A DNA stretch of 64,000 nt from Rhabditoides inermis (taxonomy: Eukaryota; Nematoda; Chromadorea; Rhabditida; Rhabditidae). Numbering within the stretch: position 1 is the stretch's first letter; every line of letters starts with the position of its first letter. The translations under genes and the position numbers were made by a program. The stretch lies in contig CAWZYM010000184.1 in NCBI GenBank assembly GCA_963966185.1, positions 1-64,000 on the forward strand, written 5' to 3'. The notes under the pieces are model-generated. The model did not search any database. It was given only the letters and a program-made list of their open reading frames with translations, and was not told where the DNA came from. This document shows, in pieces, positions 40,801 through 55,800 of the stretch.

Positions 40801-43800
40801 AATGCCGACATATGCCGGTCAGACTGCGGTTATCCAACGATGTTTGAAGTCGGTTGACAGTAGGGTTGTTTTAGACCATGTCGCGCGTTTCGAGGACGTA
40901 CCATCGGGAACCAACTGAATGCAAAGAACTATCAACTACACTATTCAATACTTCAGAAAAATCAAACTGCCGACATATGCCGGTCAGACTGCGGTTATCC
41001 AACGATGTTTGAAGTCGGTTGATAGTAGTGTTGTTTTAGACCATTTCGCCCGTTTCGAGGACGTGCTCTCGGGAACCGAATGTTTGCAAATAACAATCAA
41101 CCCCACATTATTTTACTTACAGAATGAACAAAATGCCGACATATGCCGGTCAGACTGCGGTTATCCAACGATGTTTGAAGTCGGTTGACAGTAGGGTTGT
41201 TGTAGGCCATTTCGCGCGTTCTGAGGACGTGCCCTAGAGAACCAACTGAATGCAAAGAACTTTCAACTACACTAATCATTACTTCAGAAAAATCAAAATG
41301 CCGACATATGCCGGTCAGACTGCGGTTATCCAACGATGTTTGAAGTCGGTTGATAGTAGTGTTGTTTTAGGCCATTTCGCGGGTTTTGAGGACGTGCCGT
41401 AGAGAACCAACAGGATCCAAAGAACAATCAACCACACTATTCATTACTTCAGAAAAATCAAAATGCCGATATATGCCGGTCAGACTGCGGTTATGCAACG
41501 ATGTTTGAAGTCGGTTGATAGTAGTGTTGTTTTAGACCATTTCGCCCGTTTCGAGGACGTGCCCTCGGGAAACGAATGTTTGCAAATAACAATCAACCCC
41601 ACATTTTTTTTACTCTCAGAATAAAAAAAATGCCGACATATGCCGGTCAGACTGCGGTTATCCAACGATGTTTGAAGTCGGTTGATAGTAGTGTTGTTTT
41701 AGACCATTTCGCCCGTTTCGAGGACGTGCCCTCGGGAAACGAATGTTTGCAAATAACAATCAACCCCACATTTTTTTACTCTCAGAATAATCAAAATGCC
41801 GACATATGCCGGTCAGACTGCGGTTATCCAACGATGTTTGAAGTCGGTTGACAGTATGGTTGTTTTAGACCATGTCGCGCGTTTCGAGGACGTGCCATCG
41901 GGAACCGAATTTTGCAAATAACAATCAACCCCACATTATTTTACTCTCAGAAAGAAAAAAATGCCGACTTATGCCGGTCAGACTGCGGTTATCCAACGAT
42001 GTTTGAAGTCGGTTGATAGTAGTGTTGTTTTAGACCATTTCGCCCGTTTCGAGGACGTGCTCTCGGGAACCGAATGTTTGCAAATAACAATCAACCCCAC
42101 ATTTTTTCACTCTCAGAACAATCAAAATGCCGACATATGCCGGTCAGACTGCGGTTATCCAACGATGTTTGAAGTCGGTTGACAGTAGGGTTGTTTTAGG
42201 CCATTTCGCGCGTTCTGAGGACGTGCCCTAGAGAACCACTGAATGCAAAGAACTATCAACCACACTTTTCATCACTTTTAGAATAATCAAAATGCCGCTC
42301 TATGCCGGTCAGACTGCGGTTATGCAACGATGTTTGAAGTAGGTTGACAGTAGTGTTGTTTTAGACCATTTCGCCCGTTTTGAGGACGTGCCCTCGGGAA
42401 CCGAATGTTTGCAAATAACAATCAACCCCACATTATTTTACTTACAGAATGAACAAAATGCCGACATATGCCGGTCAGACTGCGGTTATCCAACGATGTT
42501 TGAAGTCGGTTGACAGTAGGGTTGTTTTAGGCCATTTCGCGCGTTCTGAGGACGTGCCCTAGAGAACCAACTGAATGCAAAGAACTTTCAACCACACTAT
42601 TCATTACTTCAGAAAAATCAAAATGCCGATATATGCCGGTCAGACTGCGGTTATGCAACGATGTTTGAAGTCGGTTGATAGTAGTGTTGTTTTAGACCAT
42701 TTCGCCCGTTTCGAGGACGTGCCCTCGGGAAACGAATGTTTGCAAATAACAATCAACCCCACTATATTTTACTCTCAAAATAAACAAAATGCCGACATAT
42801 GCCGGTCAGACTGCGGTTATCCAACGATGTTAAAAGTCGGTTGACAGTATGGTTGTTTTAGACCATGTCGCGCGTTTCGAGGACGTGCCATCGGGAACCG
42901 AATTTTGCAAATAACAATCAACCCCACATTATTTTACTCTCAGAAAGAAAAAAATGCCGACTTATGCCGGTCAGACTGCGGTTATCCAACGATGTTTGAA
43001 GTCGGTTGATAGTAGTGTTGTTTTAGACCATTTCGCCCGTTTCGAGGACGTGCTCTCGGGAACCGAATGTTTGCAAAAAACAATCAACCCCACATTTTTT
43101 TACTCTCAGAATAATCAAAATGCCGACATATGCCGGTCAGACTGCGGTTATCCAACGATGTTTGAAGTCGGTTGATAGTAGTGTTGTTTTAGGCCATTTC
43201 GCGGGTTTTGAGGACGTGCCGTAGAGAACCAACAGGATCCAAAGAACAATCAACCACACTATTCATTACTTCAGAAAAATCAAAATGCCGATATATGCCG
43301 GTCAGACTGCGGTTATGCAACGATGTTTGAAGTCGGTTGATAGTAGTGTTGTTTTAGACCATTTCGCCCGTTTCGAGGACGTGCCCTCGGGAAACGAATG
43401 TTTGCAAATAACAATCAACCCCACTATATTTTACTCTCAAAATAAACAAAATGCCGACATATGCCGGTCAGACTGCGGTTATCCAACGATGTTAGAAGTC
43501 GGTTGACAGTAGGGTTGTTTTAGGCCATTTCGCGCGTTCTGAGGACGTGCCCTAGAGAACCAACTGAATGCAAAGAACTTTCAACTACACTATTCATTAC
43601 TTCAGAAAAATCAAAATGCCGACATATGCCGGTCAGACTGCGGTTATCCAACGATGTTTGAAGTCGGTTGATAGTAGTGTTGTTTTAGACCATTTCGCCC
43701 GTTTCGAGGACGTGCTCTCGGGAACCGAATGTTTGCAAAAAAAACAATCAACCCCACATTTTTTTACTCTCAGAATAATCAAAATGCCGACATATGCCGG

Positions 43801-45328
43801 TCAGACTGCGGTTATCCAACGATGTTTGAAGTCGGTTGACAGTAGGGTTGTTTTAGACCATGTCGCGCGTTTCGAGGACGTACCATCGGGAACCAACTGA
43901 ATGCAAAGAACTATCAACTACACTATTCAATACTTCAGAAAAATCAAACTGCCGACATATGCCGGTCAGACTGCGGTTATCCAACGATGTTTGAAGTCGG
44001 TTGATAGTAGTGTTGTTTTAGACCATTTCGCCCGTTTCGAGGACGTGCTCTCGGGAACCGAATGTTTGCAAATAACAATCAACCCCACATTTTTTTACTC
44101 TCAGAATAATCAAAATGCCGACATATGCCGGTCAGACTGCGGTTATCCAACGATGTTTGAAGTCGGTTGATAGTAGTGTTGTTTTAGACCATTTCCCCCG
44201 TTTCGAGGACGTGCTCTCGGGAACCGAATGTTTGCAAATAACAATCAACCCCACATTTTTTCACTCTCAGAACAATCAAAATGCCGACATATGCCGGTCA
44301 GACTGCGGTTATCCAACGATGTTTGAAGTCGGTTGACAGTAGGGTTGTTTTAGGCCATTTCGCGCGTTCTGAGGACGTGCCCTAGAGAACCACTGAATGC
44401 AAAGAACTATCAACCACACTTTTCATCACTTTTAGAATAATCAAAATGCCGCTCTATGCCGGTCAGACTGCGGTTATCCAACGATGTTTGAAGTCGGTTG
44501 ACAGTAGTGTTGTTTTAGACCATTTCGCCCGTTTTGAGGACGTGCCCTCGGGAACCGAATGTTTGCAAATAACAATCAACCCCACATTATTTTACTTACA
44601 GAATGAACAAAATGCCGACATATGCCGGTCAGACTGCGGTTATCCAACGATGTTTGAAGTCGGTTGACAGTAGGGTTGTTTTAGGCCATTTCGCGCGTTC
44701 TGAGGACGTGCCCTAGAGAACCAACTGAATGCAAAGAACTTTCAACTACACTAATCATTACTTCAGAAAAATCAAAATGCCGACATATGCCGGTCAGACT
44801 GCGGTTATCCAACGATGTTTGAAGTCGGTTGATAGTAGTGTTGTTTTAGGCCATTTCGCGGGTTTTGAGGACGTGCCGTAGAGAACCAACAGGATCCAAA
44901 GAACAATCAACCACACTATTCATTACTTCAGAAAAATCAAAATGCCGATATATGCCGGTCAGACTGCGGTTATGCAACGATGTTTGAAGTCGGTTGATAG
45001 TAGTGTTGTTTTAGACCATTTCGCCCGTTTCGAGGACGTGCCCTCGGGAAACGAATGTTTGCAAATAACAATCAACCCCACATTTTTTTACTCTCAGAAT
45101 AAAAAAATGCCGACATATGCCGGTCAGACTGCGGTTATCCAACGATGTTTGAAGTCGGTTGATAGTAGTGTTGTTTTAGACCATTTCGCCCGTTTCGAGG
45201 ACGTGCCCTCGGGAAACGAATGTTTGCAAATAACAATCAACCCCACATTTTTTTACTCTCAGAATAATCAAAATGCCGACATATGCCGGTCAGACTGCGG
45301 TTATCCAACGATGTTTGAAGTCGGTTGA
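37820..45328 (+). repeat. About 4,803-bp unit, one and a half copies (29 monomers)
   Basis: Landmarks at 37820, 38482, 38765, 39097, 39311 and 39642 recur at 42623, 43285, 43568, 43901, 44115 and 44446. The offset is 4,803-4,804 bp; the single-base change comes from a longer A run (7 to 8 A residues at 38,934 and 43,736). It contains B, C, B', D, A, E monomers typical of the right domain. Confidence 0.83.
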
Positions 45329-46098
45329 CAGTATGGTTGTTTTAGACCATGTCGCGCGTTTCGAGGACGTGCCATCGGGAACCGAATTTTGCAAATAACA
45401 ATCAACCCCACATTATTTTACTCTCAGAAAGAAAAAAATGCCGACTTATGCCGGTCAGACTGCGGTTATCCAACGATGTTTGAAGTCGGTTGATAGTAGT
45501 GTTGTTTTAGACCATTTCGCCCGTTTCGAGGACGTGCTCTCGGGAACCGAATGTTTGCAAATAACAATCAACCCCACATTTTTTCACTCTCAGAACAATC
45601 AAAATGCCGACATATGCCGGTCAGACTGCGGTTATCCAACGATGTTTGAAGTCGGTTGACAGTAGGGTTGTTTTAGGCCATTTCGCGCGTTCTGAGGACG
45701 TGCCCTAGAGAACCACTGAATGCAAAGAACTATCAACCACACTTTTCATCACTTTTAGAATAATCAAAATGCCGCTCTATGCCGGTCAGACTGCGGTTAT
45801 GCAACGATGTTTGAAGTAGGTTGACAGTAGTGTTGTTTTAGACCATTTCGCCCGTTTTGAGGACGTGCCCTAGAGAACCAACTGAATGCAAAGAACTTTC
45901 AACTACACTATTCATTACTTCAGAAAAATCAAAATGCCGACATATGCCGGTCAGACTGCGGTTATCCAACGATGTTTGAAGTCGGTTGATAGTAGTGTTG
46001 TTTTAGGCCATTTCGCGGGTTTTGAGGACGTGCCGTAGAGAACCAACAGGATCCAAAGAACAATCAACCACACTATTCATTACTTCAGAAAAATCAAA

Positions 46099-48912
46099 AT
46101 GCCGATATATGCCGGTCAGACTGCGGTTATGCAACGATGTTTGAAGTCGGTTGATAGTAGTGTTGTTTTAGACCATTTCGCCCGTTTCGAGGACGTGCCC
46201 TCGGGAAACGAATGTTTGCAAATAACAATCAACCCCACTATATTTTACTCTCAAAATAAACAAAATGCCGACATATGCCGGTCAGACTGCGGTTATCCAA
46301 CGATGTTAGAAGTCGGTTGACAGTATGGTTGTTTTAGACCATGTCGCGCGTTTCGAGGATGTGCCATCGGGAACCGAATTTCGCAAATAACAATCAACCC
46401 CACATTATTTTACTCTCAGAAAGAAAAAAATGCCGACTTATGCCGGTCAGACTGCGGTTATCCAACGATGTTTGAAGTCGGTTGATAGTAGTGTTGTTTT
46501 AGACCATTTCGCCCGTTTCGAGGACGTGCCCTCGGGAAACGAATGTTTGCAAATAACAATCAACCCCACATTTTTTTACTCTCAGAATAATCAAAATGCC
46601 GACATATGCCGGTCAGACTGCGGTTATCCAACGATGTTTGAAGTCGGTTGATAGTAGTGTTGTTTTAGACCATTTCGCCCGTTTCGAGGACGTGCCCTCG
46701 GGAAACGAATGTTTGCAAATAACAATCAACCCCACTATATTTTACTCTCAAAATAAACAAAATGCCGACATATGCCGGTCAGACTGCGGTTATCCAACGA
46801 TGTTAGAAGTCGGTTGACAGTATGGTTGTTTTAGACCATGTCGCGCGTTTCGAGGATGTGCCATCGGGAACCGAATTTTGCAAATAACAATCAACCCCAC
46901 ATTATTTTACTCTCAGAAAGAAAAAAATGCCGACTTATGCCGGTCAGACTGCGGTTATCCAACGATGTTTGAAGTCGGTTGATAGTAGTGTTGTTTTAGA
47001 CCATTTCGCCCGTTTCGAGGACGTGCCCTCGGGAAACGAATGTTTGCAAATAACAATCAACCCCACATTTTTTTACTCTCAGAATAATCAAAATGCCGAC
47101 ATATGCCGGTCAGACTGCGGTTATCCAACGATGTTTGAAGTCGGTTGATAGTAGTGTTGTTTTAGACCATTTCGCCCGTTTCGAGGACGTGCCCTCGGGA
47201 AACGAATGTTTGCAAATAACAATCAACCCCACATTTTTTTACTCTCAGAATAATCAAAATGCCGACATATGCCGGTCAGACTGCGGTTATCCAACGATGT
47301 TTGAAGTCGGTTGACAGTATGGTTGTTTTAGACCATTTCGCCCGTTTCGAGGACGTGCCCTCGGGAAACGAATGTTTGCAAATAACAATCAACCACACTA
47401 TTCATTACTTCAGAAAAATCAAAATGCCGACATATGCCGGTCAGACTGCGGTTATCCAACGATGTTTGAAGTCGGTTGATAGTAGTGTTGTTTTAGACCA
47501 TTTCGCCCGTTTCGAGGACGTGCCCTCGGGAAACGAATGTTTGCAAATAACAATCAACCCCACTATATTTTACTCTCAAAATAAACAAAATGCCGACATA
47601 TGCCGGTCAGACTGCGGTTATCCAACGATGTTAGAAGTCGGTTGACAGTATGGTTGTTTTAGACCATGTCGCGCGTTTCGAGGATGTGCCATCGGGAACC
47701 GAATTTTGCAAATAACAATCAACCCCACATTATTTTACTCTCAGAAAGAAAAAAATGCCGACTTATGCCGGTCAGACTGCGGTTATCCAACGATGTTTGA
47801 AGTCGGTTGATAGTAGTGTTGTTTTAGACCATTTCGCCCGTTTCGAGGACGTGCCCTCGGGAAACGAATGTTTGCAAATAACAATCAACCCCACATTTTT
47901 TTACTCTCAGAATAATCAAAATGCCGACATATGCCGGTCAGACTGCGGTTATCCAACGATGTTTGAAGTCGGTTGATAGTAGTGTTGTTTTAGACCATTT
48001 CGCCCGTTTCGAGGACGTGCCCTCGGGAAACGAATGTTTGCAAATAACAATCAACCCCACATTTTTTTACTCTCAGAATAATCAAAATGCCGACATATGC
48101 CGGTCAGACTGCGGTTATCCAACGATGTTTGAAGTCGGTTGACAGTATGGTTGTTTTAGACCATGTCGCGCGTTTCGAGGACGTGCCATCGGGAACCGAA
48201 TTTTGCAAATAACAATCAACCCCACATTTTTTTACTCTCAGAAAGAAAAAAATGCCGACTTATGCCGGTCAGACTGCGGTTATCCAACGATGTTTGAAGT
48301 CGGTTGATAGTAGTGTTGTTTTAGACCATTTCGCCCGTTTCGAGGACGTGCTCTCGGGAACCGAATGTTTGCAAATAACAATCAACCCCACATTTTTTCA
48401 CTCTCAGAACAATCAAAATGCCGACATATGCCGGTCAGACTGCGGTTATCCAACGATGTTTGAAGTCGGTTGACAGTAGGGTTGTTTTAGGCCATTTCGC
48501 GCGTTCTGAGGACGTGCCCTAGAGAACCACTGAATGCAAAGAACTATCAACCACACTTTTCATCACTTTTAGAATAATCAAAATGCCGCTCTATGCCGGT
48601 CAGACTGCGGTTATGCAACGATGTTTGAAGTAGGTTGACAGTAGTGTTGTTTTAGACCATTTCGCCCGTTTTGAGGACGTGCCCTAGAGAACCAACTGAA
48701 TGCAAAGAACTTTCAACTACACTATTCATTACTTCAGAAAAATCAAAATGCCGACATATGCCGGTCAGACTGCGGTTATCCAACGATGTTTGAAGTCGGT
48801 TGATAGTAGTGTTGTTTTAGGCCATTTCGCGGGTTTTGAGGACGTGCCGTAGAGAACCAACAGGATCCAAAGAACAATCAACCACACTATTCATTACTTC
48901 AGAAAAATCAAA
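46099..48912 (+). repeat. B/C-rich segment with 497- and 828-bp local repetition
   Basis: C monomers with the private GAGGATGTGCC variant occur at about 46,357, 46,852 and 47,681. They are separated by B monomers at 166-bp steps (46430, 46596, 46927, 47093, 47259, 47755, 47921), giving local offsets of 497 and 828 bp. A B-to-A hybrid linker lies at about 47,385. The unit start at 46,099 recurs at 48,913 (offset 2,814 bp, 17 monomers). Confidence 0.8.
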
Positions 48913-51900
48913 ATGCCGATATATGCCGGTCAGACTGCGGTTATGCAACGATGTTTGAAGTCGGTTGATAGTAGTGTTGTTTTAGACCATTTCGCCCGTT
49001 TCGAGGACGTGCCCTCGGGAAACGAATGTTTGCAAATAACAATCAACCCCACTATATTTTACTCTCAAAATAAACAAAATGCCGACATATGCCGGTCAGA
49101 CTGCGGTTATCCAACGATGTTAGAAGTCGGTTGATAGTAGTGTTGTTTTAGGCCATTTCGCGGGTTTTGAGGACGTGCCGTAGAGAACCAACAGGATCCA
49201 AAGAACAATCAACCACACTATTCATTACTTCAGAAAAATCAAAATGCCGATATATGCCGGTCAGACTGCGGTTATGCAACGATGTTTGAAGTCGGTTGAT
49301 AGTAGTGTTGTTTTAGACCATTTCGCCCGTTTCGAGGACGTGCCCTCGGGAAACGAATGTTTGCAAATAACAATCAACCCCACATTTTTTTACTCTCAGA
49401 ATAATCAAAATGCCGACATATGCCGGTCAGACTGCGGTTATCCAACGATGTTTGAAGTCGGTTGACAGTATGGTTGTTTTAGACCATGTCGCGCGTTTCG
49501 AGGACGTGCCATCGGGAACCGAATTTTGCAAATAACAATCAACCCCACATTTTTTTACTCTCAGAAAGAAAAAAATGCCGACTTATGCCGGTCAGACTGC
49601 GGTTATCCAACGATGTTTGAAGTCGGTTGATAGTAGTGTTGTTTTAGACCATTTCGCCCGTTTCGAGGACGTGCTCTCGGGAACCGAATGTTTGCAAATA
49701 ACAATCAACCCCACATTTTTTCACTCTCAGAACAATCAAAATGCCGACATATGCCGGTCAGACTGCGGTTATCCAACGATGTTTGAAGTCGGTTGACAGT
49801 AGGGTTGTTTTAGGCCATTTCGCGCGTTCTGAGGACGTGCCCTAGAGAACCACTGAATGCAAAGAACTATCAACCACACTTTTCATCACTTTTAGAATAA
49901 TCAAAATGCCGCTCTATGCCGGTCAGACTGCGGTTATGCAACGATGTTTGAAGTAGGTTGACAGTAGTGTTGTTTTAGACCATTTCGCCCGTTTTGAGGA
50001 CGTGCCCTCGGGAACCGAATGTTTGCAAATAACAATCAACCCCACATTATTTTACTTACAGAATGAACAAACTGCCGACATATGCCGGTCAGACTGCGGT
50101 TATCCAACGATGTTTGAAGTCGGTTGACAGTATGGTTGTTTTAGACCATGTCGCGCGTTTCGAGGACGTGCCATCGGGAACCGAATTTTGCAAATAACAA
50201 TCAACCCCACATTATTTTACTCTCAGAAAGAAAAAAATGCCGACTTATGCCGGTCAGACTGCGGTTATCCAACGATGTTTGAAGTCGGTTGATAGTAGTG
50301 TTGTTTTAGACCATTTCGCCCGTTTCGAGGACGTGCTCTCGGGAACCGAATGTTTGCAAATAACAATCAACCCCACATTTTTTCACTCTCAGAATAATCA
50401 AAATGCCGACATATGCCGGTCAGACTGCGGTTATCCAACGATGTTTGAAGTCGGTTGACAGTAGGCTTGTTTTAGGCCATTTCGCGCGTTCTGAGGACGT
50501 GCCCTAGAGAACCACTGAATGCAAAGAACTATCAACCACACTTTTCATCACTTTTAGAATAATCAAAATGCCGCTCTATGCCGGTCAGACTGCGGTTATG
50601 CAACGATGTTTGAAGTAGGTTGACAGTAGTGTTGTTTTAGACCATTTCGCCCGTTTTGAGGACGTGCCCTAGAGAACCAACTGAATGCAAAGAACTTTCA
50701 ACTACACTATTCATTACTTCAGAAAAATCAAAATGCCGACATATGCCGGTCAGACTGCGGTTATCCAACGATGTTTGAAGTCGGTTGATAGTAGTGTTGT
50801 TTTAGGCCATTTCGCGGGTTTTGAGGACGTGCCGTAGAGAACCAACAGGATCCAAAGAACAATCAACCACACTATTCATTACTTCAGAAAAATCAAAATG
50901 CCGATATATGCCGGTCAGACTGCGGTTATGCAACGATGTTTGAAGTCGGTTGATAGTAGTGTTGTTTTAGACCATTTCGCCCGTTTCGAGGACGTGCCCT
51001 CGGGAAACGAATGTTTGCAAATAACAATCAACCCCACTATATTTTACTCTCAAAATAAACAAAATGCCGACATATGCCGGTCAGACTGCGGTTATCCAAC
51101 GATGTTAGAAGTCGGTTGATAGTAGTGTTGTTTTAGGCCATTTCGCGGGTTTTGAGGACGTGCCGTAGAGAACCAACAGGATCCAAAGAACAATCAACCA
51201 CACTATTCATTACTTCAGAAAAATCAAAATGCCGATATATGCCGGTCAGACTGCGGTTATGCAACGATGTTTGAAGTCGGTTGATAGTAGTGTTGTTTTA
51301 GACCATTTCGCCCGTTTCGAGGACGTGCCCTCGGGAAACGAATGTTTGCAAATAACAATCAACCCCACATTTTTTTACTCTCAGAATAATCAAAATGCCG
51401 ACATATGCCGGTCAGACTGCGGTTATCCAACGATGTTTGAAGTCGGTTGACAGTATGGTTGTTTTAGACCATGTCGCGCGTTTCGAGGACGTGCCATCGG
51501 GAACCGAATTTTGCAAATAACAATCAACCCCACATTTTTTTACTCTCAGAAAGAAAAAAATGCCGACTTATGCCGGTCAGACTGCGGTTATCCAACGATG
51601 TTTGAAGTCGGTTGATAGTAGTGTTGTTTTAGACCATTTCGCCCGTTTCGAGGACGTGCTCTCGGGAACCGAATGTTTGCAAATAACAATCAACCCCACA
51701 TTTTTTCACTCTCAGAACAATCAAAATGCCGACATATGCCGGTCAGACTGCGGTTATCCAACGATGTTTGAAGTCGGTTGACAGTAGGGTTGTTTTAGGC
51801 CATTTCGCGCGTTCTGAGGACGTGCCCTAGAGAACCACTGAATGCAAAGAACTATCAACCACACTTTTCATCACTTTTAGAATAATCAAAATGCCGCTCT

Positions 51901-52882
51901 ATGCCGGTCAGACTGCGGTTATGCAACGATGTTTGAAGTAGGTTGACAGTAGTGTTGTTTTAGACCATTTCGCCCGTTTTGAGGACGTGCCCTCGGGAAC
52001 CGAATGTTTGCAAATAACAATCAACCCCACATTATTTTACTTACAGAATGAACAAACTGCCGACATATGCCGGTCAGACTGCGGTTATCCAACGATGTTT
52101 GAAGTCGGTTGACAGTATGGTTGTTTTAGACCATGTCGCGCGTTTCGAGGACGTGCCATCGGGAACCGAATTTTGCAAATAACAATCAACCCCACATTAT
52201 TTTACTCTCAGAAAAAAAAAAAATGCCGACTTATGCCGGTCAGACTGCGGTTATCCAACGATGTTTGAAGTCGGTTGATAGTAGTGTTGTTTTAGACCAT
52301 TTCGCCCGTTTCGAGGACGTGCTCTCGGGAACCGAATGTTTGCAAATAACAATCAACCCCACATTTTTTCACTCTCAGAATAATCAAAATGCCGACATAT
52401 GCCGGTCAGACTGCGGTTATCCAACGATGTTTGAAGTCGGTTGACAGTAGGGTTGTTTTAGGCCATTTCGCGCGTTCTGAGGACGTGCCCTAGAGAACCA
52501 CTGAATGCAAAGAACTATCAACCACACTTTTCATCACTTTTAAAATAATCAAAATGCCGCTCTATGCCGGTCAGACTGCGGTTATGCAACGATGTTTGAA
52601 GTAGGTTCACAGTAGTGTTGTTTTAGACCATTTCGCCCGTTTTGAGGACGTGCCCTCGGGAACCGAATGTTTGCAAATAACAATCAACCCCACATTATTT
52701 TACTTACAGAATGAACAAATTGCCGACATATGCCGGTCAGACTGCGGTTATCCAACGATGTTTGAAGTCGGTTGACAGTAGGGTTGTTTTAGGCCATTTC
52801 GCGCGTTCTGAGGACGTGCCCTAGAGAACCAACTGAATGCAAAGAACTTTCAACTACACTATTCATTACTTCAGAAAAATCA
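48913..52882 (+). repeat. Tandem 1,985-bp units (12 monomers)
   Basis: Landmarks at 48913, 49244, 49575 and 50237 recur at 50898, 51229, 51560 and about 52222, an offset of 1,985 bp. Both copies have the B-to-D join (GAAGTCGGTTGATAG followed by the D monomer) near 49,130 and 51,115. They also share AATGAACAAACTGCCG near 50,067 and 52,052. The second copy leads into the 3,144-bp unit of the right edge. Confidence 0.83.
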
Positions 52883-55800
52883 AAATGCCGACATATGCCG
52901 GTCAGACTGCGGTTATCCAACGATGTTTGAAGTCGGTTGATAGTAGTGTTGTTTTAGGCCATTTCGCGGGTTTTGAGGACGTGCCGTAGAGAACAAACAG
53001 GATCCAAAGAACAATCAACCACACTATTCATTACTTCAGAAAAATCAAAATGCCGATAAATGCCGGTCAGACTGCGGTTATGCAACGATGTTTGAAGTCG
53101 GTTGATAGTAGTGTTGTTTTAGACCATTTCGCCCGTTTCGAGGACGTGCCCTCGGGAAACGAATGTTTGCAAATAACAATCAACCCCACTATATTTTACT
53201 CTCAGAATGAACAAAATGCCGACTTATGCCGGTCAGACTGCGGTTATCCAACGATGTTTGAAGTCGGTTGACAGTATGGTTGTTTTAGACCATGTCGCGC
53301 GTTTCGAGGACGTGCCATCGGGAACCGAATTTTGCAAATAACAATCAACCCCACATTTTTTTACTCTCAGAAAGAAAAAAATGCCGACTTATGCCGGTCA
53401 GACTGCGGTTATCCAACGATGTTTGAAGTCGGTTGATAGTAGTGTTGTTTTAGACCATTTCGCCCGTTTCGAGGACGTGCTCTCGGGAACCGAATGTTTG
53501 CAAATAACAATCAACCCCACATTTTTTCACTCTCAGAACAATCAAAATGCCGACATATGCCGGTCAGACTGCGGTTATCCAACGATGTTTGAAGTCGGTT
53601 GACAGTAGGCTTGTTTTAGGCCATTTCGCGCGTTCTGAGGACGTGCCCTAGAGAACCACTGAATGCAAAGAACTATCAACCACACTTTTCATCACTTTTA
53701 GAATAATCAAAATGCCGCTCTATGCCGGTCAGACTGCGGTTATGCAACGATGTTTGAAGTAGGTTGACAGTAGTGTTGTTTTAGACCATTTCGCCCGTTT
53801 TGAGGACGTGCCCTAGAGAACCAACTGAATGCAAAGAACTTTCAACTACACTATTCATTACTTCAGAAAAATCAAAATGCCGACATATGCCGGTCAGACT
53901 GCGGTTATCCAACGATGTTTGAAGTCGGTTGATAGTAGTGTTGTTTTAGGCCATTTCGCGGGTTTTGAGGACGTGCCGTAGAGAACCAACAGGATCCAAA
54001 GAACAATCAACCACACTATTCATTACTTCAGAAAAATCAAAATGCCGATATATGCCGGTCAGACTGCGGTTATGCAACGATGTTTGAAGTCGGTTGATAG
54101 TAGTGTTGTTTTAGACCATTTCGCCCGTTTCGAGGACGTGCCCTCGGGAAACGAATGTTTGCAAATAACAATCAACCCCACTATATTTTACTCTCAAAAT
54201 AAACAAAATGCCGACATATGCCGGTCAGACTGCGGTTATCCAACGATGTTAGAAGTCGGTTGATAGTAGTGTTGTTTTAGGCCATTTCGCGGGTTTTGAG
54301 GACGTGCCGTAGAGAACCAACAGGATCCAAAGAACAATCAACCACACTATTCATTACTTCAGAAAAATCAAAATGCCGATATATGCCGGTCAGACTGCGG
54401 TTATGCAACGATGTTTGAAGTCGGTTGATAGTAGTGTTGTTTTAGACCATTTCGCCCGTTTCGAGGACGTGCCCTCGGGAAACGAATGTTTGCAAATAAC
54501 AATCAACCCCACATTTTTTTACTCTCAGAATAATCAAAATGCCGACATATGCCGGTCAGACTGCGGTTATCCAACGATGTTTGAAGTCGGTTGACAGTAT
54601 GGTTGTTTTAGACCATGTCGCGCGTTTCGAGGACGTGCCATCGGGAACCGAATTTTGCAAATAACAATCAACCCCACATTTTTTTACTCTCAGAAAGAAA
54701 AAAATGCCGACTTATGCCGGTCAGACTGCGGTTATCCAACGATGTTTGAAGTCGGTTGATAGTAGTGTTGTTTTAGACCATTTCGCCCGTTTCGAGGACG
54801 TGCTCTCGGGAACCGAATGTTTGCAAATAACAATCAACCCCACATTTTTTCACTCTCAGAACAATCAAAATGCCGACATATGCCGGTCAGACTGCGGTTA
54901 TCCAACGATGTTTGAAGTCGGTTGACAGTAGGGTTGTTTTAGGCCATTTCGCGCGTTCTGAGGACGTGCCCTAGAGAACCACTGAATGCAAAGAACTATC
55001 AACCACACTTTTCATCACTTTTAGAATAATCAAAATGCCGCTCTATGCCGGTCAGACTGCGGTTATGCAACGATGTTTGAAGTAGGTTGACAGTAGTGTT
55101 GTTTTAGACCATTTCGCCCGTTTTGAGGACGTGCCCTCGGGAACCGAATGTTTGCAAATAACAATCAACCCCACATTATTTTACTTACAGAATGAACAAA
55201 CTGCCGACATATGCCGGTCAGACTGCGGTTATCCAACGATGTTTGAAGTCGGTTGACAGTATGGTTGTTTTAGACCATGTCGCGCGTTTCGAGGACGTGC
55301 CATCGGGAACCGAATTTTGCAAATAACAATCAACCCCACATTATTTTACTCTCAGAAAAAAAAAAATGCCGACTTATGCCGGTCAGACTGCGGTTATCCA
55401 ACGATGTTTGAAGTCGGTTGATAGTAGTGTTGTTTTAGACCATTTCGCCCGTTTCGAGGACGTGCTCTCGGGAACCGAATGTTTGCAAATAACAATCAAC
55501 CCCACATTTTTTCACTCTCAGAATAATCAAAATGCCGACATATGCCGGTCAGACTGCGGTTATCCAACGATGTTTGAAGTCGGTTGACAGTAGGGTTGTT
55601 TTAGGCCATTTCGCGCGTTCTGAGGACGTGCCCTAGAGAACCACTGAATGCAAAGAACTATCAACCACACTTTTCATCACTTTTAAAATAATCAAAATGC
55701 CGCTCTATGCCGGTCAGACTGCGGTTATGCAACGATGTTTGAAGTAGGTTCACAGTAGTGTTGTTTTAGACCATTTCGCCCGTTTTGAGGACGTGCCCTC

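Noticed and set aside
2558..41665. Minus-strand ORFs of 60-78 residues at regular intervals
   Set aside because: Antisense shadows of the same monomers. They appear only where one variant happens to lack a stop.
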